DNA from: Armatimonadetes bacterium UBA5829
Lineage (GTDB): Bacteria > Armatimonadota > UBA5829
Assembly: GCA_002431715.1 (NCBI GenBank)
Contig: DJHI01000292.1
Location: forward strand, 1-5,238
Length of the DNA: 5,238 bases
Direction of reading: 5' to 3'
The notes under the pieces were generated by a model. The model worked only from the letters and a program-made list of their open reading frames with translations. It was not told the origin of the DNA and did not search any database. Position 1 is the first letter of the stretch. Each line of letters begins with the position of its first letter. A program made the position numbers and the translations under genes. This document shows, piece by piece, positions 1-5,238 of this stretch.

Positions 1-1140
1 ATGCTTCCGAAGCTTGCTAAGCTTTCCTCCGCGTTTCCAAAGGTGGTGAGCAAAGCTCCATGTCAGGAAGTGGTTCGCGAAGGCGAAAATGCCAGTCTGA
101 CTTTTCTGCCGATACTCACCTGCTGGCCGGGAGACGGCGGGCCGTTTATTACTCTTCCGATGGTCTTCACCAAAGACCCCGAAACGCAGAGGCGGAATGT
201 CGGAATGTACAGGATGCATGTCTATGGGCCGCAGACAACCGGCATGCATTGGCATATTCACAAGGTAGGCGCGCGTCACTTCGCAGAATATGAAAAGCGA
301 AAAGAGAAGATGCCTGTGGCCATCGCCCTGGGCGGTGACCCCGCAATCACATATGCCGCCACCGCGCCTCTGCCTGAAGATTTCGATGAGATGATCTTTG
401 CCGGTTTCCTGCGCAAGGAGCCGGTGGAGATGGTGCAGTGCAAATATGTCGACTTGCAGGTTCCGGCTAATTCAGAGGTCGTGCTGGAAGGCTATGTCGA
501 GCCCGGCGAGCGGAAGACGGAAGGTCCGTTCGGCGACCATACGGGTTACTATTCACCAGCCGAAGACTATCCGGTGTTTCATCTGAAGTGCATCACGCAC
601 AGGAAAGACCCGATATATCCCGCGACGATCGTCGGAAAGCCTCCCATGGAGGACTGCTTTATCGGCAAGGCTACCGAGAGGATATTCCTCCCGCTTATAA
701 AGACTCAAGTGCCTGAAATTGTGGATATGAACCTGCCGGTAGAGGGAATATTCCACAACATCGCGCTGGTCTCGATCAAAAAGCGATACCCCATGCAGGC
801 CAGGAAAGTGATCAATGCACTATGGGGGCTCGGACAGATGGCACTGACCAAGATGATCGTGGTCTTCGATGAAAATGTGGACGTGCAGGATATGAGTGAG
901 GTCATTTGGAGGCTCGGCAGCAATATAGACCCGCAGCGTGATATATTCTTCTCCGAAGGACCGGTCGATGCCCTAGATCATGCAGCACCGCAGGCGCTCT
1001 TCGGCTCGAAGATGGGTATAGATGCCACGAAAAAGATCGAGGGAGAGAGCCACTACCGTCAGTGGCCTGATGATATTGTGATGAGCCAAGAGGTCAAGGA
1101 AAAGATAGACTTTATCTGGAAAGAGCTTCAAATTGCTTAA
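1..1140 (+). CDS. ubiD: UbiD-family menaquinone-pathway decarboxylase (MqnL type), 5' partial
   Basis: Prenylated-FMN-dependent, metal-dependent decarboxylase that, in this context, should remove the ring carboxylate of polyprenylated dihydroxynaphthoate. The visible 379 residues align from memory with E. coli UbiD (497 residues) from about its residue 107 to near its C-terminus. Roughly the first 106 residues therefore lie upstream of the window, and the ATG at position 1 is most likely an internal methionine. Visible family marks are APCQ and TCWP near residues 19-43, the NVGMYR stretch (N66 metal ligand, R71), H87, E130 (matching the second metal-ligand glutamate) and EGPFGDHTGYY at 174-184, with E174 and D179 matching the catalytic acid region (D179 corresponds to E. 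coli D287). GSKMGIDAT near 337-345 is also typical. All these key residues are intact. The assignment to menaquinone rather than ubiquinone or aromatic-acid metabolism rests on the mqn genes downstream. The TAA stop overlaps the start of ubiX. Confidence 0.93.
   Translation: MLPKLAKLSSAFPKVVSKAPCQEVVREGENASLTFLPILTCWPGDGGPFITLPMVFTKDPETQRRNVGMYRMHVYGPQTTGMHWHIHKVGARHFAEYEKRKEKMPVAIALGGDPAITYAATAPLPEDFDEMIFAGFLRKEPVEMVQCKYVDLQVPANSEVVLEGYVEPGERKTEGPFGDHTGYYSPAEDYPVFHLKCITHRKDPIYPATIVGKPPMEDCFIGKATERIFLPLIKTQVPEIVDMNLPVEGIFHNIALVSIKKRYPMQARKVINALWGLGQMALTKMIVVFDENVDVQDMSEVIWRLGSNIDPQRDIFFSEGPVDALDHAAPQALFGSKMGIDATKKIEGESHYRQWPDDIVMSQEVKEKIDFIWKELQIA
1118..1125 (+). promoter_or_regulatory. Ribosome binding site for ubiX
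   Basis: GGAAAGAG lies inside the 3' end of ubiD, 7 nt before the TTG at 1133. It is the only purine-rich Shine-Dalgarno-like stretch near the candidate ubiX starts. The alternatives, TTG at 1145 and ATG at 1148, have only CTTAAACGC-type sequence before them. This site is why the TTG at 1133 is preferred. Confidence 0.55.
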
Positions 1141-1711
1141 ACGCTTGATGGTGGCGATATCGGGGGCGAGCGGGGCAATTTACGCTCAGAGGCTGCTGGA
1201 GACCGTGCAGTCATTTTATGACCACATATATTTGACTGCCTCCGACAACGCTCTGGGAATAATGGCGGACGAACTTGGGATCGAGAGTCTGCAGGGGATA
1301 ATACCGCACGGGGCTGCCGAGAAATTCTCAGTCTTGAATTCGAATGACCTATCCGCGCCTCCCGCGAGCGGCTCTCATGAATACGATGGCTTGGTTGTTA
1401 TCCCATGCTCGATGGGTGTGGTTGGACGGATTGCATCCGGGATATCGAACGACCTGGTCACTCGGGCGGCTGATGTATGCCTCAAAGAGCGAAGAAAGCT
1501 GATACTAGTGATCCGCGAGACTCCACTGAGCCTGGTTCATTTGAGAAACCTGACAGCGCTTACCGAAGCCGGGGCGATTATTCTGCCCGCTGCGCCCGCT
1601 TTTTACAATAAGCCGAAATCTATCGATGAGATGGTGGATTTTGTCGTAGACCGCGTGCTGAGAACGCTAGGCATCGGCAAGCATCTGATCAGGGATTGGG
1701 GCGAGGAATAG
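1133..1711 (+). CDS. ubiX: UbiX-family flavin prenyltransferase (MqnM type)
   Basis: Flavoprotein-like soluble enzyme that joins a dimethylallyl group to reduced FMN, producing the prenylated FMN needed by the UbiD partner encoded just upstream. The 192-residue length fits the family (E. coli UbiX is 189). Visible motifs are the N-terminal phosphate/flavin loop GASGAIYA (11-18), IPCSM (90-94), SGISNDLVTRAADV (102-115), LKERRKL (117-123), RETPLSLVHLRN (128-139) and PAFYNKP (155-161). K118, E129, Y158 and R174 occupy positions matching substrate-binding and catalytic residues of characterised UbiX proteins. The start is taken as TTG at 1133 because it gives the family N-terminus (LKRLMVAISGASG) and has a Shine-Dalgarno-like site 7 nt upstream; ATG at 1148 would begin almost at the first beta strand. 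It overlaps the ubiD stop by 8 nt and ends in TAGTG shared with the next gene, so the UbiD/UbiX pair is probably co-translated. Confidence 0.93.
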   Translation: MLKRLMVAISGASGAIYAQRLLETVQSFYDHIYLTASDNALGIMADELGIESLQGIIPHGAAEKFSVLNSNDLSAPPASGSHEYDGLVVIPCSMGVVGRIASGISNDLVTRAADVCLKERRKLILVIRETPLSLVHLRNLTALTEAGAIILPAAPAFYNKPKSIDEMVDFVVDRVLRTLGIGKHLIRDWGEE

Positions 1712-2577
1712 TGAAGGTCCCCAATCCGTTTCGCAAGCTCGCGATCATACTTGACATGGTCAAATTCGAGCACACCATATTCGCGCTGCCCTTTGCTCTA
1801 TCTTCGGCAGTGATCGCCGCAAAAGGTATTCCCGCGTGGCATATTCTGGGATGGATTTTGGCCGCGATGGTGGGAGCCAGAAGCGCGGCTATGGCGTTCA
1901 ACCGGATTGCCGATGCAAAAATCGATGCTGCGAACCCTCGTACGGCCTCCCGGGCGATTCCTCAAGGGGTGGTATCAATTGGAGCCGCATGGCTTTTTAC
2001 AATAGTTGCGGCGGGATTGCTGATATTTGCGGCTTATATGCTCAATCCGCTTGCGTTCGCTCTGTCGCCTGTGGCTCTGGCGGCGGTGGTCGGTTATTCG
2101 TATTCCAAACGGTTTACGAGCCTCTCGCACTTGTGGCTGGGGTTGTGTTTGGGGATAGCGCCGGTGGGAGCGTGGATAGCCGTGAATGGCAAGATAGCTT
2201 TTGCGCCGATGGTGCTGAGCGCGGCGGTGATGGCATGGACGGCGGGTTTCGATATTATCTATTCGCTGCAGGATATCGAATTCGATAAAAAGATGGGGCT
2301 GTTTTCCATTCCATCGAGATTCGGAGCGTCACGCGCGCTTACTATATCGAGGATTTTGCATGCAGGAATGGTCTGCATGCTCGTATGGTTCGGGCTTCTC
2401 ACGGGCAGCGGATATGTGTATTATGCAGGCGCGGGCTTGATCGCTCTGTTTTTGATCTACGAGCAGAGCCTGGTCTCCGCTAAGGATATCAGCCGGGTAA
2501 ATGCCGCGTTCTTCACTATGAATGGCTGCGTAAGCCTGGCGTTTTTTGTGTTTGTTTTGGTGGATGTGCTCTTATGA
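1711..2577 (+). CDS. mqnP: UbiA-family polyprenyltransferase, menaquinone type (MqnP)
   Basis: Integral membrane enzyme that transfers a polyprenyl chain from its diphosphate to the aromatic head group, here presumably 1,4-dihydroxy-6-naphthoate. From the GTG at 1711 it has 288 residues, normal for the family. It shows both Mg-diphosphate motifs: N64-R-I-A-D68-A-K-I-D72 followed by NPRTASRAIP, and D181 with Y184-SLQ-D188-IEF-D192 followed by KKMGLFSIP. About nine hydrophobic segments can be drawn (roughly 22-40, 44-63, 86-110, 112-128, 141-158, 163-184, 216-232, 236-252, 266-288), as expected for UbiA proteins. The GTG shares one base with the ubiX TAG stop (TAGTG), with GCGAGGA just before it. 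A TTG at 1696 would add five residues but has a poor ribosome site, so I prefer GTG. The mqn neighbours favour MqnP over 4-hydroxybenzoate prenyltransferase. The 3' end overlaps mqnE by 4 nt. Confidence 0.9.
   Translation: MKVPNPFRKLAIILDMVKFEHTIFALPFALSSAVIAAKGIPAWHILGWILAAMVGARSAAMAFNRIADAKIDAANPRTASRAIPQGVVSIGAAWLFTIVAAGLLIFAAYMLNPLAFALSPVALAAVVGYSYSKRFTSLSHLWLGLCLGIAPVGAWIAVNGKIAFAPMVLSAAVMAWTAGFDIIYSLQDIEFDKKMGLFSIPSRFGASRALTISRILHAGMVCMLVWFGLLTGSGYVYYAGAGLIALFLIYEQSLVSAKDISRVNAAFFTMNGCVSLAFFVFVLVDVLL
2559..2564 (+). promoter_or_regulatory. Weak ribosome binding site for mqnE
   Basis: GGTGGA lies 9 nt before the mqnE ATG, inside the end of the prenyltransferase gene. It is only a partial match to the Shine-Dalgarno consensus. 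With the ATGA stop/start overlap, mqnE is likely translated mainly by ribosomes terminating on the upstream gene. Confidence 0.4.
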
Positions 2578-3683
2578 AAAGCGATATATCTGATATTTTA
2601 CGGCGTGTGTTGGATGGAGAAAGGCTGGATGTCGAAGACGGAGTGCGTCTCTTTGAATCTGATGATGTCCATGCCATAGGCGCGGCTGCAAATGAGGTCA
2701 GGCGGAAAATCAGCGGCAATCGCACATATTATGTGGTCAACCGGCATATAAATTACACCGATATCTGCAGGAACAGGTGCACGTTTTGCGCTTATTCCAG
2801 AAGCGAGGGCGAGCCTGGAGCCTATGCAATGAGCGTGGACGAAGTGCTCCGGCGGGCTGAGGAATATTACGACAAGATGAGATATACGGAGCTTCATATT
2901 GTCGGCGGCCTCCACCCCACCCTGCCGTTTTCTTATTACACCGATATGCTGAGCACGCTGAAATCGCGATTTCCTGAGGTGCATATTCAAGCTTTTACGG
3001 CTGTTGAGATAGCGCATCTGTCCGAGATTTCGGGACTAAGCATAGATGATGTCTTGACTAAGCTCAAAGATGCGGGTTTGGGGTCGCTGCCGGGCGGTGG
3101 AGCTGAGGTATTCAGTCCGAGGGTTCGAGGGATTGTGTGCCCTGAAAAAATGTCGGGCAGAAAATGGCTCGATACGATGCAAAAAGCTCACAAACTCGGA
3201 ATAAAGACAAACTCGACCATGCTCTATGGCCATGTGGAAACACATAGAGAGCGGGCCGAGCATATGATCGCTCTGCGCGATTTACAGGACGAAACCGGCG
3301 GGTTTATGACCTTTATCCCTCTCAGATATCACCCTGGCAATACTAAATTAGGTGAGATTGCCGCGCCGATGAGCGCGCAGGATCACCTCAAGCTCTACTC
3401 GATTTCCAGATTGATGATCGATAATATCCCTCATATAAAAGTTTTCTGGATTATGCTTGGGCTTAAGCTCGCGCAGGTCGCGCTGAGCTATGGCGCGGAC
3501 GATATCGACGGGACGGTCGTCGAGGAAAAGATCACGCACAGAGCGGGCGCAACCACCCCTCAGGCGATGACTGTAGCCAAGCTCAGAGCGATGATAGAGG
3601 AGACTGGGACAATCCCGGTCGAACGCGATACGATATATAACGAGGTAACAAGAAATGAAGCTGGGCTGCCTGCCATATCTTAA
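2574..3683 (+). CDS. mqnE: Aminofutalosine synthase MqnE (radical SAM)
   Basis: Cytosolic radical-SAM enzyme of the futalosine pathway. It adds the 5'-deoxyadenosyl radical from SAM to 3-[(1-carboxyvinyl)oxy]benzoate, giving 6-amino-6-deoxyfutalosine and releasing CO2. The 369-residue protein carries the [4Fe-4S] motif C65-RNR-C69-TF-C72 right after NRHINYTDI, then HIVGGLHPTLPF (108-119), AFTAVEI, LPGGGAEVFSPRVR, the TNSTMLYGHVE stretch, LQDETGGFMTFIP, RLMIDNIPHIKVFW, and GADDIDGTVVEEKITH. The HIVGGLHP, TAVEI, TMLYGHVE and IPHIKVFW forms separate MqnE from MqnC, whose equivalents end in FQPGN and IQASWVTQG, as in the last gene here. CofG/CofH of F420 synthesis are related but lack this combination. 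The ATG overlaps the prenyltransferase stop by 4 nt (ATGA). The last nine codons are read in a second frame as the start of mqnA. Length and motifs look complete, with no sign of damage. Confidence 0.96.
   Translation: MKSDISDILRRVLDGERLDVEDGVRLFESDDVHAIGAAANEVRRKISGNRTYYVVNRHINYTDICRNRCTFCAYSRSEGEPGAYAMSVDEVLRRAEEYYDKMRYTELHIVGGLHPTLPFSYYTDMLSTLKSRFPEVHIQAFTAVEIAHLSEISGLSIDDVLTKLKDAGLGSLPGGGAEVFSPRVRGIVCPEKMSGRKWLDTMQKAHKLGIKTNSTMLYGHVETHRERAEHMIALRDLQDETGGFMTFIPLRYHPGNTKLGEIAAPMSAQDHLKLYSISRLMIDNIPHIKVFWIMLGLKLAQVALSYGADDIDGTVVEEKITHRAGATTPQAMTVAKLRAMIEETGTIPVERDTIYNEVTRNEAGLPAIS
3642..3646 (+). promoter_or_regulatory. Ribosome binding site for mqnA
   Basis: GAGGT lies 8 nt before the mqnA ATG, within the mqnE coding sequence. 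It is the best-spaced Shine-Dalgarno site in the window. It supports the ATG at 3655 as the real start even though this gives a 29-nt overlap with mqnE, and it suggests mqnA can load ribosomes on its own. Confidence 0.65.
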
Positions 3684-4413
3684 TGTAAAACCGCTGAGCT
3701 ACACACTCGAGCACGGTAGCCTGCCCAAGGGTTGGGAGCTTGCATATGCGCCGCCCTCCAAACTTGCCGAGATGCTGGCTAATGAAGAGATCGCCGCGGC
3801 TCCCGTATCGAGCTTTGCGACCTTTATGCATCCTGATTTCAGCATCTGCCCTGGTATATGCATCTCCGCCGATGGGCCGGTGAAGAGCGTGCTTTTGATG
3901 TCTAAAAAGAAGCCGAAGGAGATCGAGAGTATCGCCCTGGATACGAGCAGCCTGTCGGGAGCTAACCTTATAAAAATTATCCTTAAAGAGAGTTATGGTC
4001 TGGAACCGACTTTTGTGAGAGTGCCGCCCGACCCGGTATCGAAAATGCTCGAACTGTGCGACGCAGCTATGGTGATAGGCGACCCGGCGATGTTGCATCC
4101 GAAAGACGGCTTGTTTGTAATGGACCTTGCGGCCGAGTGGAAGAAGCTTACCGGGCTGCCGATGGTCTTTGCCGTGTGGGCGGGTAAAGGGATCACTGAC
4201 GAACTGGTAGAGGTTCTTAATACGGCAAAAGCGGAGGGAATGGCAATACTTCCTGAAATAGCCAGGGATGCATCTGAGAGGCTCGATCTGACATATGACA
4301 TCTGTTATGAATACCTATCCAGCATCATAAAGTATGACCTTGGGCCGCGGGAGCAAAAAAGCCTGGAGACATTTCACGAAAAAGCAATCGAGCATGGGCT
4401 GGTGAGGCCATGA
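3655..4413 (+). CDS. mqnA: Chorismate dehydratase MqnA
   Basis: First committed enzyme of the futalosine pathway: it dehydrates chorismate to 3-[(1-carboxyvinyl)oxy]benzoate, the substrate of MqnE encoded just upstream. The fold is that of a two-lobed periplasmic-binding-protein-like domain, but there is no signal peptide, so it acts in the cytosol. Visible family features are the N-terminal GCLPYLNVKPL (4-14) with N10 in the YLN motif, PPSKLAEML (33-41), PVSSF (50-54), GPVKSVLLMS (74-83), ALDTSSLSGANL (94-105), VIGDPAML (140-147), and DLAAEWKKLTGLPMVFAVW (157-175). At 252 residues it is somewhat shorter than many MqnA proteins, which run about 270-290; no motif is missing, so the gene appears compact rather than truncated. 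MqnD belongs to the same superfamily, but the YLN start, the IGDPAM motif and the EW..LTGLPMVFA motif favour MqnA. The start at 3655 is supported by GAGGT 8 nt upstream. The stop overlaps mqnC by 4 nt. Confidence 0.93.
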   Translation: MKLGCLPYLNVKPLSYTLEHGSLPKGWELAYAPPSKLAEMLANEEIAAAPVSSFATFMHPDFSICPGICISADGPVKSVLLMSKKKPKEIESIALDTSSLSGANLIKIILKESYGLEPTFVRVPPDPVSKMLELCDAAMVIGDPAMLHPKDGLFVMDLAAEWKKLTGLPMVFAVWAGKGITDELVEVLNTAKAEGMAILPEIARDASERLDLTYDICYEYLSSIIKYDLGPREQKSLETFHEKAIEHGLVRP

Positions 4414-5238
4414 ACTCAAATGAAGCATTGGAACTATTCGACTTGCCATTGCCTGAACTGCTCAGGGAATCCGGGCGGTTTTGCGATGAAAAACACCCGG
4501 ACAAGCTGCGGACATATGCCATCGACCGGAATATCAACTACACAAATATCTGCATCTCGGGCTGCAAGTTCTGCGCGTTTTATAAAAAACCCGGCGACCC
4601 GGCGGGATATGTGCTCTCAAATGAAAAGATATATGAAAAGATAAGAGAGGCTGTCGGCCTTGGGGCAACTCAGATTCTGATGCAGGGAGGGCTTCACCCC
4701 GACCTTAAGATCGAATACTTCGAAGAGCTGTTTAGAGGCATAAAAGAGAGATTCGAAATCCAGCTTCATTCTTTATCTGCTCCAGAGATCGCACATATAG
4801 CCAACATATCGGGACTGAACGTAAAGGATACTCTTAAGTGCCTGATTGATGCGGGGCTCGATTCTCTGCCGGGCGGAGGAGCGGAGATGCTGGTGGATGA
4901 TGTGCGCGGCCATGTAAGCCCTAAAAAGTGTTCCGCAAGCGAGTGGTTGAATGTTATGAGAATTGCAGCCGAACTGGGCATGCGGGCAACCGCAACGATG
5001 GTCTTCGGGATGGGCGAAAATCTGACCGACAGGATATCTCACCTTGAAAAGATAAGGGCATTGCAGGAAGAGACGGGAGTCTTTACGGCCTTTATCCCGT
5101 GGCCTTTTCAGCCCGGCAATTCGGAACTATCGTATCCAGCCGCTGGCGGGCACGATTACCTGCGCACTCTGGCCGTATCGCGGCTATATCTGGATAATAT
5201 AGATAACATCCAGGCCTCATGGGTCACTCAGGGCCGTG
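4410..5238 (+). CDS. mqnC: Cyclic dehypoxanthinyl futalosine synthase MqnC (radical SAM), 3' partial
   Basis: Radical-SAM enzyme that cyclises dehypoxanthine futalosine to cyclic DHFL. The frame opens with ATG in an ATGA overlap with the mqnA stop and stays open for 276 codons to the window edge; about 90 C-terminal residues should follow. It shows DRNINYTNI (39-47), the cluster motif C48-ISG-C52-KF-C55 followed by AFYKKPGDPAGYVLS, QILMQGGLHPDL (88-99), LSAPEIAHIA, AGLDSLPGGGAEML (148-161), the VRGHVSPKK stretch, FTAFIPWPFQPGN (225-237), and LDNIDNIQASWVTQG (261-275). FQPGN and IQASWVTQG are MqnC hallmarks and distinguish it from the paralogous MqnE two genes upstream. The N-terminal part before the cluster motif is short, about 15 residues less than usual, and no ATG, GTG or TTG lies in frame between 4410 and the upstream stop at 4335-4337. 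Residues 200-204 read GMGEN where many relatives have GHVET. GGTGAGG sits just 2 nt before the ATG, so initiation probably depends on coupling. Confidence 0.94.
   Translation, partial: MNSNEALELFDLPLPELLRESGRFCDEKHPDKLRTYAIDRNINYTNICISGCKFCAFYKKPGDPAGYVLSNEKIYEKIREAVGLGATQILMQGGLHPDLKIEYFEELFRGIKERFEIQLHSLSAPEIAHIANISGLNVKDTLKCLIDAGLDSLPGGGAEMLVDDVRGHVSPKKCSASEWLNVMRIAAELGMRATATMVFGMGENLTDRISHLEKIRALQEETGVFTAFIPWPFQPGNSELSYPAAGGHDYLRTLAVSRLYLDNIDNIQASWVTQGR

Noticed and set aside
1..3. ATG at the first base as the true start of the UbiD gene
   Set aside because: The protein aligns to UbiD only from about residue 107 onward, so the N-terminal domain is missing. The methionine is almost certainly internal and the gene is cut by the window edge.
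1049..1066. Hairpin GCCACT / AGTGGC with 6-nt loop as a terminator
   Set aside because: It lies within the ubiD coding region, has a short stem and no T-run after it, and the downstream genes are coupled by overlap.
1836..2288. 150-codon plus-strand open frame inside the prenyltransferase gene
   Set aside because: It is an alternate frame of a gene with both UbiA motifs intact. The product is glycine/cysteine-rich with no membrane or domain logic.
2598..3017. 139-codon open frame on the minus strand
   Set aside because: Antisense to the conserved radical-SAM core of mqnE, with no recognisable domain.
3583..4098. 171-codon open frame on the minus strand
   Set aside because: It lies antisense to the end of mqnE and most of mqnA, both strongly supported. 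Its product has no recognisable motif and a composition typical of an antisense shadow.
4420..4644. Plus-strand open frame beginning at ATG 4420
   Set aside because: Out of frame with mqnC, whose frame from 4410 shows clear conserved motifs across the same bases.
2574..5238. Two radical-SAM genes as CofG/CofH for F420 synthesis
   Set aside because: Their motifs (GADDIDGTV and IPHIKVFW in one, FQPGN and IQASWVTQG in the other) and the MqnA gene between them fit MqnE and MqnC.
1..5238. A new defence, mobile or regulatory system hidden in the window
   Set aside because: All bases are accounted for by six known-family coding regions on one strand. I saw no repeats, RNA genes, integrase/transposase traces or gaps that would leave room for another element.

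Overview
This window is one tightly packed bacterial gene cluster for menaquinone (vitamin K2) biosynthesis by the futalosine pathway. All six genes lie on the + strand, with no intergenic DNA and no RNA gene, mobile element, CRISPR array or terminator that I can see. Both ends cut through a gene: the first has lost its N-terminal part and the last its C-terminal part.

Layout: (1) a UbiD-type decarboxylase, 5' end missing; (2) a UbiX-type flavin prenyltransferase that makes the prenylated FMN cofactor for UbiD; (3) a UbiA-type membrane prenyltransferase (MqnP class); (4) MqnE, aminofutalosine synthase, a radical-SAM enzyme; (5) MqnA, chorismate dehydratase; (6) MqnC, cyclic dehypoxanthinyl futalosine synthase, a second radical-SAM enzyme related to MqnE, running off the window end. 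Each junction overlaps: 8 nt (ubiD/ubiX), 1 nt TAGTG (ubiX/mqnP), 4 nt ATGA (mqnP/mqnE), 29 nt (mqnE/mqnA) and 4 nt ATGA (mqnA/mqnC). This implies one polycistronic, translationally coupled mRNA whose promoter lies upstream of the window.

Pathway logic: MqnA dehydrates chorismate to 3-[(1-carboxyvinyl)oxy]benzoate. MqnE joins this to a SAM-derived 5'-deoxyadenosyl unit to give aminofutalosine. After the base is removed (by MqnB or an MTAN-type nucleosidase, not in this window), MqnC cyclises the product. MqnD (not seen) then gives 1,4-dihydroxy-6-naphthoate. The UbiA-type enzyme adds the polyprenyl tail at the membrane, and the UbiD/UbiX pair removes the ring carboxylate. A final methyltransferase (MqnG/UbiE type) is also not seen. 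The tail-processing genes therefore come before the head-group genes, roughly the reverse of the order of reactions.

Organism: a bacterium with moderate GC, frequent ATA codons and Shine-Dalgarno-led starts, making menaquinone without the classical MenFDHCEB route. The phylum cannot be fixed from this sequence. The content is a known pathway rather than a new system; the points of interest are the gene packing, the start codons and a few departures from family consensus in MqnC and MqnA.
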